A stretch of 64,000 nt of DNA. Source: Mycobacterium colombiense. Its GTDB lineage: Bacteria > Actinomycetota > Actinomycetes > Mycobacteriales > Mycobacteriaceae. Shown here one piece after another: positions 17,125 to 25,959 of this stretch. Below the pieces are notes generated by a model. It was given only the letters and a program-made list of their open reading frames with translations, was not told where the DNA came from and searched no databases. The stretch is from positions 54,887 through 118,886 of the forward strand of contig NZ_QMEV01000011.1 in NCBI RefSeq assembly GCF_003284935.1, in the 5' to 3' direction. How positions within the stretch are numbered: position 1 is the stretch's first letter; the number at the start of each line of letters is the position of its first letter. Position numbers and translations under genes: made by a program.

Positions 17125-18690
17125 ATGCCGAATTCGCTAGATTTCGACGGGCGGGGACCCTCCGATCATCAGCTGCTGGCCATGGGCGTCACGGTATTGC
17201 TGATCGCGGGACTGGTTACCGGCGCCCTGCTGTTGAAGTCCACCGGACGACTCAATGACTACATCCGCGTCGTCGCCGAGCTGACCAATGTGGGTGACGG
17301 CCTGCCCGCCCGCTCGGATGTGAAGTATCACGGGTTGCTCGTCGGCGCCGTGGACAACGTCGTCCCGTCGGCCTACGGCAAACCCAACTACGTGCACATC
17401 AACCTCAAACCCGAATACGCCCAGGACATTCCGGACGCCGTCAGTGCGCGCGTGGTACCCAGCAACGTGTTCGCGGTGTCATCGGTGCAACTCGTCGACG
17501 GCGGTCCCGGTGCGAGCATCCGCAGCGGGGCGCGCATCCCCGAAGACCAGCAGCTTTCGACGGTGATCTTCCAGACGACCATCAGCAAGCTGCGTGACAT
17601 TCTCGCCGCCACGGGCCGGGGCCGCGAGGACCACAGCGTCGGACTTCTGGCCGCCGTGGCGGCCGCGACGAACAACCGCCGGGGTGCGTTGCTCACCGCG
17701 GGTGCGCAATTGACTCGGGTGCTCGACGAGCTCAACTCCATCGTCGCCGCCGATCCCGGTCCCTCCACAGTCTCCGCGCTGTTGGATGCCACACGGGGTC
17801 TGCAGTCCACCGCGCCCGACCTCGTCGATGTCCTGCATGACGCGGTCAAACCGATGCAGACGCTCGCCGAGAAGCGTGAGCAATTTCGCGCGCTGGTCAC
17901 CGGTTCACAGCACACCATCGGGGTCAACCGGCAAGCGTTCGACAACCACACCGATCAACTGATCGAGATGACGCAGAACCTCACACCGGTCCTGGGCGTG
18001 TTCGCCTTGCACAGCGACAAGTTCGTGCCCATCTTCACTCGATTGAACCGGTTGTCGGACAAGTTCTTTGAAGAGGTGTGGGATCCCCAATTCGACACGG
18101 GAAACATGCGGGTCAATCTGGCGCTGACACCGACCTACACCTACACCCGCGCTGACTGCCCGCGCTACGGCCAGTTACTGGGCCCCAGTTGTTATACCGC
18201 CCCCACTATCGCAGTCCGGCCCGACCTGCCCGAAGTTCTGTTACCGCAGAACTATCACCCGCCCGCGGATCTGTCGCCGCCCTCGGGCACCCAGGTCGGC
18301 CCCGACGGCAACCTCGTTCCGGTCGGACCGCCCCTGTACAACCCGAACCCAAGCCTGCAAGACCCCAACCCGCCTTTGCCGTGGTGGCCGTGGCCCATCG
18401 GTCCGGCCCCCCGAGTACCGGGGACCGCCAACCCCGACGACGCCCCGTCACCTCCGCCGGGTCCATCGCCGGTTCCCAACCCCGGCCCGCCCGGTGTGGC
18501 CGCGCCGTCGGGCTATGGCGGCAACGTCGGACCCGTTGGCAGCCAATACGAACGCGACCAACTCGGCTTGATCACCGGCCAGGGACGCCCCGCGTCGGTA
18601 GCGACCCAACTGCTGCTCGGCCCGGTGGCCCGCGGTACGTCCGTCTCGCTGAAACCCGCGCAATCACAGCCAGCGGGCGGACCGAGATGA
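17125..18690 (+). CDS. MceA, MCE-domain protein
   Basis: The 521-residue protein has an N-terminal membrane anchor (about 15-37), an MlaD/MCE domain (about 45-125; LTNVGDGLPARSDVKYHGLLVGAVDNVV), a long helical segment (to about 330) and a very Pro/Gly-rich tail from about 395. MCE subunits build a hydrophobic tunnel for lipid transfer from the outer envelope to YrbE. The sequence does not look like the Mce1A-Mce4A forms I know from M. tuberculosis. The GKPNYVHINLKPEYAQDIPDAVSARVVPSNVFAV core suggests one of the additional mce groups of non-tuberculous species. It overlaps mceB by 4 bases. Confidence 0.9.
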   Translation: MPNSLDFDGRGPSDHQLLAMGVTVLLIAGLVTGALLLKSTGRLNDYIRVVAELTNVGDGLPARSDVKYHGLLVGAVDNVVPSAYGKPNYVHINLKPEYAQDIPDAVSARVVPSNVFAVSSVQLVDGGPGASIRSGARIPEDQQLSTVIFQTTISKLRDILAATGRGREDHSVGLLAAVAAATNNRRGALLTAGAQLTRVLDELNSIVAADPGPSTVSALLDATRGLQSTAPDLVDVLHDAVKPMQTLAEKREQFRALVTGSQHTIGVNRQAFDNHTDQLIEMTQNLTPVLGVFALHSDKFVPIFTRLNRLSDKFFEEVWDPQFDTGNMRVNLALTPTYTYTRADCPRYGQLLGPSCYTAPTIAVRPDLPEVLLPQNYHPPADLSPPSGTQVGPDGNLVPVGPPLYNPNPSLQDPNPPLPWWPWPIGPAPRVPGTANPDDAPSPPPGPSPVPNPGPPGVAAPSGYGGNVGPVGSQYERDQLGLITGQGRPASVATQLLLGPVARGTSVSLKPAQSQPAGGPR

Positions 18691-19766
18691 AAGCACGGGG
18701 ACCATTGATCGGCCTGTCGATCTTCATGGCGATCGCCGTCGCCGTGACGTGGATGGTCTACGCCACCCTGCGACGTGACGTGGCCGAACCGACCACGCCT
18801 TACGCGGCGATGTTCACCGACGTCTACGGATTACGCATCGGCGACGACGTCCGGATGGCCGGCGTGCGGGTCGGGCGCGTCGAAAACATCGAACTCACCG
18901 GCAAACTGGCGAAAGTCGCGTTCATCGTCGAAAACGACCAGCACCTGTACGGCAACACCGTCGCATCGGTGACCTATCAGAACATCATCGGGCAGCGGTA
19001 CCTAGGCTTGTCGCTGGGCGAAACCGGTAACAGGGGAACACTTTCCGCCGGAAGCGTGATACCGGTGCAGCAGACGGACCCCTCCTTTGACGTCGGCAAG
19101 CTGCTCAACGGCTTCGAGCCGCTGTTCACCCTGCTCAATGCCAAGGACGCCGATGACCTGACCAAGGGCGTCCTGCAGTCACTGCAGGGTGATCGGGCAT
19201 CCATCCCGCTACTGGTGGAGCAGACCTCGTCGATCACGCGGACATTGTCTGCCCGCGATCAATCGCTGGGCGATCTCATCAGCAGCCTCACGAAAGTCAC
19301 CGACACCGTTGCCCGCCAAAACGACGACCTCGACCATGCGCTCGACCAAACCCGCGACGCGGTGGCCAATTTCGACGACCGCCGCGCGGCCCTACAGGAC
19401 TCCGTGGGTTCGATCGCACGGGTGACCCGTCGGCTCTCGGCGATCGCCGACGACGTGGATCCGTCATTAAACGAACTCATCACCCGCGAGCCGGGGTTCA
19501 GCAAGCACATGGTCGGCATCGAACCTCAGCTGGCCTTCACCGGAGATAACCTCCCGCTGCTGCTCAAGGGTTTCGCGCGCGCCGTCAGCGAGGGCTCCTA
19601 CGGCAATGCCTACGCGTGCGACCTTAACGCCACCGGCTTCTTCCCTGGGCTCAACGACATCACGACATTCATCGTCAACGCGGCCACCCCCGGCAACGCC
19701 TATCCGATCACCACAAAGAACATGGGGTGGCATACCCCGCGATGCAGGAACATGGCCAATGGCTGA
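18687..19766 (+). CDS. MceB, MCE-domain protein
   Basis: From ATG 18687, which overlaps the mceA stop (ATGA), the 359-residue protein has a signal anchor at about 6-28. Its MCE domain (FTDVYGLRIGDDVRMAGVRVGRVENIEL...YQNIIGQRYLGLS) is followed by helical repeats and a Cys-containing C-terminal segment. Subunit B sits in the hexameric or stacked MCE assembly of the lipid importer. The Mce assignment is firm from the domain and the position; the transported lipid is unknown. Confidence 0.92.
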   Translation: MKARGPLIGLSIFMAIAVAVTWMVYATLRRDVAEPTTPYAAMFTDVYGLRIGDDVRMAGVRVGRVENIELTGKLAKVAFIVENDQHLYGNTVASVTYQNIIGQRYLGLSLGETGNRGTLSAGSVIPVQQTDPSFDVGKLLNGFEPLFTLLNAKDADDLTKGVLQSLQGDRASIPLLVEQTSSITRTLSARDQSLGDLISSLTKVTDTVARQNDDLDHALDQTRDAVANFDDRRAALQDSVGSIARVTRRLSAIADDVDPSLNELITREPGFSKHMVGIEPQLAFTGDNLPLLLKGFARAVSEGSYGNAYACDLNATGFFPGLNDITTFIVNAATPGNAYPITTKNMGWHTPRCRNMANG

Positions 19767-20805
19767 GTCATTCAAGGCGTGGTGGTCGCGGCGTCGTCCG
19801 CTGGAGTCGTACAACAGGACCTGGCTGGGGCTGGCGGGCCTGGCGCTGGTCGCCGTCCTCGTCGCGGTGTCGTTGGGAATCAAGCTGCTCGGTATCGGTT
19901 ACACCCACTACACCGCCGAATTCCTGCAAGCCGCGACGCTTCGACCCGGCAACCCCATCACCATCGCGGGCATCGAGGTGGGGCACGTCACCAGCATGAA
20001 GCTCGACGGCGACCACGTCGAAGCCGGGTTAAGCGTCCGCAACAACATCGCCCTCGGCAAGGACACCCGAGCGGTGATCAAGGTGATGACCATTCTTGGT
20101 TCGCGCTATCTCGAGCTGGTGCCCGACGGCCCGGGCTCCCTGCCGGCCAAGACGATCAGCCTGAGCCAGACCGAGGTGCCCTACGATCTGCAGTCACTAC
20201 TCGAGGACGCGACCACCACCTTCGAACAGGTCGATTCCGACCAGTTCGCGCAGTCCCTCGCGGTGCTGGGCAAGCAGCTCGGTGGCGTGCCGCCGCTGGT
20301 ACCACAGGCGGTCGCGAATCTGCAGACCCTGTCGACCATCACCGCCGACCGTCGAGGCCAACTCGGGACGCTGCTGAAAAGCACTCAGCGAGTGGTTAAT
20401 ACGCTGCGCCGCCAGCAGACCAATATCGGCCATCTGATGGATCAAGGCCAGGATCTGCTCGGCCACCTAGTTGCCCGCGAGGCTACCTTTCACGCCATGT
20501 TCGCCGGACTCACGGACCTGGTCGATCAGCTCGACAAGGTCGTCGTCAACAACCGGCCGCTGCTCGACGAGCTGTTCGCCAATCTGCACCAACTCACGAA
20601 CATGGTCGGCCAGCACGACGACTTGCTGCGCAACCTGCTGCAGGTCGCCCCGGTGACGCTGCGCGGTCTGACCAACGCCACCGGCTATGGTCCGGTCGTC
20701 GAGTTCAACCTTCCCAACGGTCTGGCAATCGATTCGTGGATGTGCGCCATCAGCGGGCGCGCCAAAGAATTCAAGATGATCCAGTATTTCAAGGACTGCA
20801 AATGA
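19759..20805 (+). CDS. MceC, MCE-domain protein
   Basis: The 348-residue protein (ATG 19759, overlapping mceB by 8 bases) has a membrane anchor at about 24-45 (LGLAGLALVAVLVAVSLGIKLLG). Its MCE domain contains LRPGNPITIAGIEVGHVTSMKLDGDHVEAGLSV and MTILGSRYLELVP, followed by a long helical region with many Gln and Leu residues and a C-terminal Cys. Role as for the other subunits: part of the periplasmic tunnel. The next gene overlaps by 4 bases. Confidence 0.92.
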   Translation: MAESFKAWWSRRRPLESYNRTWLGLAGLALVAVLVAVSLGIKLLGIGYTHYTAEFLQAATLRPGNPITIAGIEVGHVTSMKLDGDHVEAGLSVRNNIALGKDTRAVIKVMTILGSRYLELVPDGPGSLPAKTISLSQTEVPYDLQSLLEDATTTFEQVDSDQFAQSLAVLGKQLGGVPPLVPQAVANLQTLSTITADRRGQLGTLLKSTQRVVNTLRRQQTNIGHLMDQGQDLLGHLVAREATFHAMFAGLTDLVDQLDKVVVNNRPLLDELFANLHQLTNMVGQHDDLLRNLLQVAPVTLRGLTNATGYGPVVEFNLPNGLAIDSWMCAISGRAKEFKMIQYFKDCK

Positions 20806-21917
20806 CCAACGGCAGGCGCAAACTCATCGCCGTGGGCGTCGCGGTCGCGGCGTTGGCCGCCGTCGCCATCGGGTTGGTCGGCCACTACGTGAAGTCGCGT
20901 CTGGACACCATGACGGTAATCGCGCAATTCGACAGCGCCGCGGGACTTTACGAGGGAAACGTGGTGGCGGTGCTGGGGATGCCGGTGGGTAAGGTCAGCA
21001 AGGTCACGTCCAAAGGCAGCTACGTCGAGGCCGAGTTGACGGTGGACGAGAAGGTCAAGATCCCGGCGGCCGCCCGTGCGGTCACCATCACCACCTCCAT
21101 CCTCACCGACCGGCAGGTGGAACTGACTCCGCCCTACCGGGGCGGCCCGGTGCTGAGGAACCACGACACGATCGGCCTGACCCGAACCAAGACGCCGGTG
21201 GCTTTTGATCGCGTACTGGACATGCTCGACAAGGTGTCTAAATCGCTGAAGGGTGACGGAAAGGGTGGGGGACCCGTCGCCGACCTGAGTGACTCCGCGG
21301 TCGCGATCACCGACGGCAACGGCAAGAAGATCCTGTCTGCTCTCGACCAGCTTTCGAACGCGCTGCGCCTCAGCTCCGAGCGCGGCGGGACCACGCGCGA
21401 GCAGTTGACCACGATCATCACCGACCTCAGTTCGATAACCGAGGCCGCGGCGCGCAACGACACCAAACTACGCCAATTCGGTTCGACGACACGCCAACTC
21501 AGCCAGATGGTCGCCGACGAGAAGTTCGGTACCGGCGCCACCGGGCGGACCATCAACCGAATCCTCGAAGAAGTCACCACACTGATCGAGCAGAACCGGG
21601 AGAACCTCAAGCAGGCGGTCCGCAACGGCGACACCGTCGCCAAGACGATCGTCGAGGATCAGCGCGGAGTATCCGAAATGCTCGACGTGCTTCCGATGAC
21701 GCTGGAAAACCTCTACAACACCGTCGATCGGAACAACGGTGCGATACGGGTGCACGGGCTGCTCGACAAGGCCCTCACCGACAGCCAGTCCGCCAAGGAA
21801 CTCTGCAATCTCATGCACTTGCGCCAACTCGGCTGCAGCACAGGCACACTGCAAGACTACGGACCCGATTTCGGCCTGACCTACATTCTCGATGGTCTCT
21901 CGGCGATGGGGCAGTGA
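20802..21917 (+). CDS. MceD, MCE-domain protein
   Basis: This 371-residue subunit starts at ATG 20802 within the end of mceC. The anchor is at about 7-29 and the MCE domain includes FDSAAGLYEGNVVAVLGMPVGKVSKVT and TTSILTDRQVELTPPYRGGPVL. The helical region that follows is highly charged. Its relative lack of a Pro-rich tail matches MceD proteins that end in short extensions. The stop overlaps the mceE GTG by 4 bases. Confidence 0.92.
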   Translation: MTNGRRKLIAVGVAVAALAAVAIGLVGHYVKSRLDTMTVIAQFDSAAGLYEGNVVAVLGMPVGKVSKVTSKGSYVEAELTVDEKVKIPAAARAVTITTSILTDRQVELTPPYRGGPVLRNHDTIGLTRTKTPVAFDRVLDMLDKVSKSLKGDGKGGGPVADLSDSAVAITDGNGKKILSALDQLSNALRLSSERGGTTREQLTTIITDLSSITEAAARNDTKLRQFGSTTRQLSQMVADEKFGTGATGRTINRILEEVTTLIEQNRENLKQAVRNGDTVAKTIVEDQRGVSEMLDVLPMTLENLYNTVDRNNGAIRVHGLLDKALTDSQSAKELCNLMHLRQLGCSTGTLQDYGPDFGLTYILDGLSAMGQ

Positions 21918-23152
21918 CGATGAATCTGGTCAAGCGCAAGACGCTGGCAGTGGCGCTCAGCGCAGTCATGGTCAGTTCCGGCTGCGCCACCAACGGGCTG
22001 TCCAGCCTGCCGCTGCCCGCACCGGGAATCGGCAGCGGTGGATATCTGCTCAACGCGGTCTTCTCCAACGCGTTGAACCTTCCTGCCCACGCAAAAGTCA
22101 AACTCGCCGGCGCCGACGTCGGACAGCTCGAATCGATGGTCGCGCTCAACTACACCGCGGTCATCACGCTGCGCATCATGGACGGCGTGCGCGTCCCCGT
22201 CGGCAGCACCGCAGAGCTGCGATCGGCGACACCGCTTGGCGACGTGTTCGTCGCGATCAAGCCACCGACCCCGATGGACCCTGGCGCGCCACTGCTGAAA
22301 AGCGGTGACACCATCGACCTGCCGGCGACGCGGGCCGCCGCCACCGTGGAGAGCGTGCTGAGCTCGGCCGCGCTGCTGGTCAACGGCGGGGCGGTCCGCA
22401 ACTTCACCAATGTCGTGAACGGTGCCGGCAAGGCCACCGGCGATCAGGGACGTGCGTTCGGCGACCTGATCAACCGGACCAATCTGCTGCTGAGCAAGCT
22501 CAATTCGCGCTCGGAGCAGATCGATTCGGCGGTAACCGAAACGGCGGGACTCGCCGACCGGCTCGAACAGAAGGATCAGGCGCTCACCGACATCCTGCAA
22601 GCCGTCGGCCCGGCGACTAACGTGTTGTCCAGCGATGCCGACGAAATCGCCGACGTGGTCGACGAGCTCGGAGCCACGACTCATCAGCTGTCCAAATTCC
22701 CGTCGGTCGCCGGCACCGACAAGACGGGCCGCAGTGTCATCAAGGACGCCAACACGATCGCCGCCGCATGGAATGACGTCGTGTTGAGCCCCGATACCAC
22801 CCTCGCCGGTCTCAACAGGTTGATACCGCCGTTCGTGAAAGCCACACCCAGCGACGCCATTTCGGTGCGCGGCAGCTTCGATCGGCTGGTCATGGGCTCG
22901 CGGCCCGGTACCGGTGCGGAGACCGGGGGATTCAAGGGCGATCCCGCCTTTCATGGGCCTATGCGCCGAGACTGGAACTACATGATCGGATCCATCAAAT
23001 ACGTCCTGTGGCGCCTGCAAGAACGGGTCGTCGGCCGGGGTCCGCAAACGCCGACGGGCCAAAGCCCCTGGACGCCGGTCGGCCCGCCGCTTCCGCCGGC
23101 ACCCGCCGGCCAGGCGCCGCCGGATCCCATGGTTCCGGAGCCATCGCGGTGA
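21914..23152 (+). CDS. MceE, MCE-domain lipoprotein (LprM/LprK type)
   Basis: The 412-residue protein starts at GTG 21914. Its N-terminus, VALSAVMVSSGCATNG, has a lipobox-like Cys24, but the -3 residue is Ser, which makes the box imperfect. The E subunit of mce operons is the lipoprotein, so lipidation is expected. The MCE domain (LPAHAKVKLAGADVGQLESMV) is followed by helical repeats and a Pro-rich tail from about 385. Position five of six fits exactly. It overlaps mceF by 4 bases. Confidence 0.9.
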   Translation: MTMNLVKRKTLAVALSAVMVSSGCATNGLSSLPLPAPGIGSGGYLLNAVFSNALNLPAHAKVKLAGADVGQLESMVALNYTAVITLRIMDGVRVPVGSTAELRSATPLGDVFVAIKPPTPMDPGAPLLKSGDTIDLPATRAAATVESVLSSAALLVNGGAVRNFTNVVNGAGKATGDQGRAFGDLINRTNLLLSKLNSRSEQIDSAVTETAGLADRLEQKDQALTDILQAVGPATNVLSSDADEIADVVDELGATTHQLSKFPSVAGTDKTGRSVIKDANTIAAAWNDVVLSPDTTLAGLNRLIPPFVKATPSDAISVRGSFDRLVMGSRPGTGAETGGFKGDPAFHGPMRRDWNYMIGSIKYVLWRLQERVVGRGPQTPTGQSPWTPVGPPLPPAPAGQAPPDPMVPEPSR

Positions 23153-24399
23153 TCGACACCCTCGGCCGGTTCATCGTCGGCGCGGTCAAAGCGGGGCACC
23201 GGCGGCGTGCCTGGCTATCCGGCCTCGCGCTGGCCCTCACCCTCGTGGTCGGCGTGACGTACCTGGCGATCGGGGCGCTGCGGATCAATCCCTTGGAGTC
23301 GACCTACCGGGTCACCATCCGGCTCCCCGAATCCGGTGGGCTGCTGGCCAACCAAGACGTAGCGGTCAGGGGGATCCGGGTCGGGAGGATCCAATCGCTG
23401 CGGGCCACACCCACCGGCGTCGACGTGATCGCCAACATCGACGCGGACGCCAAGATCCCCACCGCCAGCCCCGTCCGAGTATCCGGCCTGTCCCCTGCCG
23501 GGGAGCAGTACATCGACTTCGAGCCCGCATCCAACGCCGGGCCGTTCCTGTCGAACGGCAGCGTGGTCGGCCCACAGCACACCGCGACACCCATTCCGCT
23601 GTCACAAGTGCTCGCCGACGCGGACGGGTTACTGGCCCAAACCGACTCGAAGAAACTCGAAATCGTCAAGCGTGAAATGAGTTTGAGCAATGAAGGGCCG
23701 CAGAAGCTCACTGACATCATCGACGGTGCCACCTTTCTGCTGTCGACAATTGACCCGGTGCTGCCGCAGACCGTGAGCATGCTCAAAACCAGCCGGGTGG
23801 TGCTGACCACGCTGTCCGATAAGAATGCCGGGCTCGGCGCCACGTCGCGCAATATCGGGGACTTCATGACCGCCGCCAACAAAATGGACGGTGGCTACCG
23901 CAGATTCGTCGATCAAACCCCGCACGCCCTGTCCTCGGTGGACAACCTGTTCGACGACAATTCCGACACCATGGTCGGGTTGCTGGCCAATCTGGTTACC
24001 ACCGCGCGGATCATCTATCTGCGTGTGCCTGCGCTCGATGCGGTCTTCCCCGACTACCGCGGTTCGACACTCGAGGCCCTGATGACGGCCATTCACGAGC
24101 ACGGGCTGTGGCTGACCGCCGACATCTACCCGCGCTATACCTGCGATTACGGCACCCCGCGACGGCCGTCGTCATCCGCGGACTACCCCGAGCCCTTCCT
24201 GTACACCTACTGCCGCGACGATGACCCCCAGGTGTTGATCCGGGGCGCCAAGAATGCTCCCCGACCGGGTGGCGACGACACCGCGGGTCCACCGCCCGGC
24301 GCCGACCTAGGCAAGACCGCCGATCCAACGCCCAAGGGGCGCTTCACCATCCCCACCCCGTACGGCGGACCGACCCTGCCGATAGAGCCGCCCCGCTAA
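23149..24399 (+). CDS. MceF, MCE-domain protein
   Basis: This 416-residue last core subunit starts with GTG 23149, which overlaps the mceE stop (GTGA). The anchor is at about 24-46. The MCE domain includes LPESGGLLANQDVAVRGIRVGRIQSLRA and VRVSGLSPAGEQYIDFEP. The tail from about 370 is Pro/Gly-rich. The open frame continues upstream to 23008, but the overlap pattern of the whole operon supports the GTG start. It is followed 36 bases later by the Mce-associated gene. Confidence 0.92.
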   Translation: MIDTLGRFIVGAVKAGHRRRAWLSGLALALTLVVGVTYLAIGALRINPLESTYRVTIRLPESGGLLANQDVAVRGIRVGRIQSLRATPTGVDVIANIDADAKIPTASPVRVSGLSPAGEQYIDFEPASNAGPFLSNGSVVGPQHTATPIPLSQVLADADGLLAQTDSKKLEIVKREMSLSNEGPQKLTDIIDGATFLLSTIDPVLPQTVSMLKTSRVVLTTLSDKNAGLGATSRNIGDFMTAANKMDGGYRRFVDQTPHALSSVDNLFDDNSDTMVGLLANLVTTARIIYLRVPALDAVFPDYRGSTLEALMTAIHEHGLWLTADIYPRYTCDYGTPRRPSSSADYPEPFLYTYCRDDDPQVLIRGAKNAPRPGGDDTAGPPPGADLGKTADPTPKGRFTIPTPYGGPTLPIEPPR

Positions 24400-24435
24400 T
24401 CCCACGAGCCTTCACGACCCCAAGGAGACACCGCC

Positions 24436-25032
24436 GTGACGCCGACCGCCGACCACGATCGCAGTACGAGCGAAGACATCGAGACATCGCCTGACGACGA
24501 GCAGAAAACTTCCGCGGAGACTGACGGGTCTGACGTGAACGCCCACGCGGGGCGGTGGAAGCGTCGCGGCCGGATCGCAGTGGCCGCGGCCGTGTTCGCC
24601 GGAACGTTCGCCCTGGCGGGCGGATTGGGCTGGAAGCTGTGCGACGAGCACGCGGTGGACCAGGCCGGGCAGGCGGCCCTGCGGACCGCGATCGACTACG
24701 CCCAGGTGCTGACCAGTATCGATTCCGGTCAGGTCGACCAGAACTTCTCGGCCGTACTCAACGGGGCCACAGGGGATTTCAAGGAGACGTACACCAAAGC
24801 CAGCGCGCAGCTTCGCCAGATGCTCATCGACAACAAAGCCGCGGCGCATGGCACCGTGGTGGACTCGGCGATTCAATCGCAAACCAAGACCAAGGTGGTC
24901 GTGCTGTTGATGGTCGACCAAACCGTCAGCAACGCCGTGCGCCCGGACGGCCGGGTTGACCGGAGCCGGATGAAGATCACCATGGAGAACGTCACCGGCC
25001 GCTGGCTGGCCAGCAAAGTCGAACTGCCCTAG
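24436..25032 (+). CDS. Mce-associated membrane protein (second copy)
   Basis: The 198-residue protein has an acidic cytoplasmic N-terminus, one membrane helix at about 50-70 and a periplasmic NTF2-like domain ending GRWLASKVELP. Its last 110 residues are strikingly similar to the protein at 13816 (SAQLRQ.LIDNKAAAHG, VDQ.VSN, DRSR...M...GRWLAS.VELP), so the two are duplicates on either side of the operon. GTG 24436 follows a good AAGGAG. Mce-associated proteins are needed for stability of Mce transporters. Confidence 0.85.
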   Translation: MTPTADHDRSTSEDIETSPDDEQKTSAETDGSDVNAHAGRWKRRGRIAVAAAVFAGTFALAGGLGWKLCDEHAVDQAGQAALRTAIDYAQVLTSIDSGQVDQNFSAVLNGATGDFKETYTKASAQLRQMLIDNKAAAHGTVVDSAIQSQTKTKVVVLLMVDQTVSNAVRPDGRVDRSRMKITMENVTGRWLASKVELP

Positions 25033-25041
25033 GACGTTTCG

Positions 25042-25830
25042 GTGATGCGGGTGATTCGGCTCTCGGCCAGTGTGGCGATGCTGGCAGCCGTGGTGTTGAG
25101 CGCACCGAGGGCATCGGCCTCGGCGCAGTCGTTTTGCGGCGAGCTCGGCGGTGATTGGGACGGGCAGTACTGCCACACGTCGGTGTTGTCCGAGCGGAAG
25201 GCCGTCCGGGACATCAAGATGGCGCTGCCCGGTGATCTGGTCGAGAACCCCACCAGCGGCCCGCCCATCCGTGAATACCTGCGAAACCTGATGAACAACT
25301 GGCGCAGCAAAGGCGCGTCGATGGTCCAAGACAGCTGGGGGGAGGAGAACTATCAGGTGTTCACGCACGGGCGCGCACTCAGCGTGGCCTTCCACGAGGA
25401 CTACCACGCCGACGGCCCGGCATTTAACAACGCGTATCGGACGTTTACCTTCGACATGGCGGGCGGGAGGCGGTTGCAGCTGGCCGACATCACCAGACCG
25501 GGCCTTGACCCACTGACCGCAGTTCCACCGTTGGCCGAACCGTTCATTCAGGACGCACTGGACCACGCCGCATGGCAGCACAATCCGGGAACGTATCCGT
25601 TCACCCTCGATCGGTGGACACCGGACAAGGTCTTCTCGGGCGGCTACAAGGCGTGGGCGCTCACACCGGATGAGCTGATCCTGTATATGCCGGACTACCC
25701 CGTGGGGCACGATTCCCCAATCCAGTACGGGCAGGCGGGGCAGTGGTCGATGGACGGGGGCTCCGTGGAGCCGCACATTCCGCTCAGCGCACTTAGCTCG
25801 ATCCTGCGCCCGGAATTCGGCGGGGCGTAA
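25042..25830 (+). CDS. Secreted RsiV/DUF3298-like protein of the mce locus
   Basis: The 262-residue protein has a signal peptide (SASVAMLAAVVLSAPRASASA, cleavage near residue 29), a short Cys-containing segment (FCGELGGDWDGQYCH) and a domain with FTFDMAGGRRLQLADIT and KAWALTPDELILYMPDYPVGHD. The pattern DLF/ADIT...F.L..D.L...Y..Y.VG resembles the C-terminal DUF3298 domain of RsiV-type proteins. In M. tuberculosis the mce3 operon is followed by genes of comparable position (Rv1972-Rv1975). It starts 9 bases after the Mce-associated gene. Confidence 0.7.
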   Translation: MMRVIRLSASVAMLAAVVLSAPRASASAQSFCGELGGDWDGQYCHTSVLSERKAVRDIKMALPGDLVENPTSGPPIREYLRNLMNNWRSKGASMVQDSWGEENYQVFTHGRALSVAFHEDYHADGPAFNNAYRTFTFDMAGGRRLQLADITRPGLDPLTAVPPLAEPFIQDALDHAAWQHNPGTYPFTLDRWTPDKVFSGGYKAWALTPDELILYMPDYPVGHDSPIQYGQAGQWSMDGGSVEPHIPLSALSSILRPEFGGA

Positions 25831-25959
25831 CGGGGCCAGACGTCCGATGACCTCGGGCACGACGCTGCGCCCGGCCGCAGGTGGTCAGCCTGCCGGCTCG
25901 GTGATTTCGGTTGTCTACCGACCGCCCGGACGGCCCCTGCTGCGGCTACGGTGATCAGT

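Noticed and set aside
24412..25860. 482-residue open frame on the reverse strand
   Set aside because: It is antisense to the Mce-associated and secreted genes, which have clear domains and signal peptides; its own translation is low-complexity and Arg/His/Gly-rich, as expected from a high-GC shadow frame.
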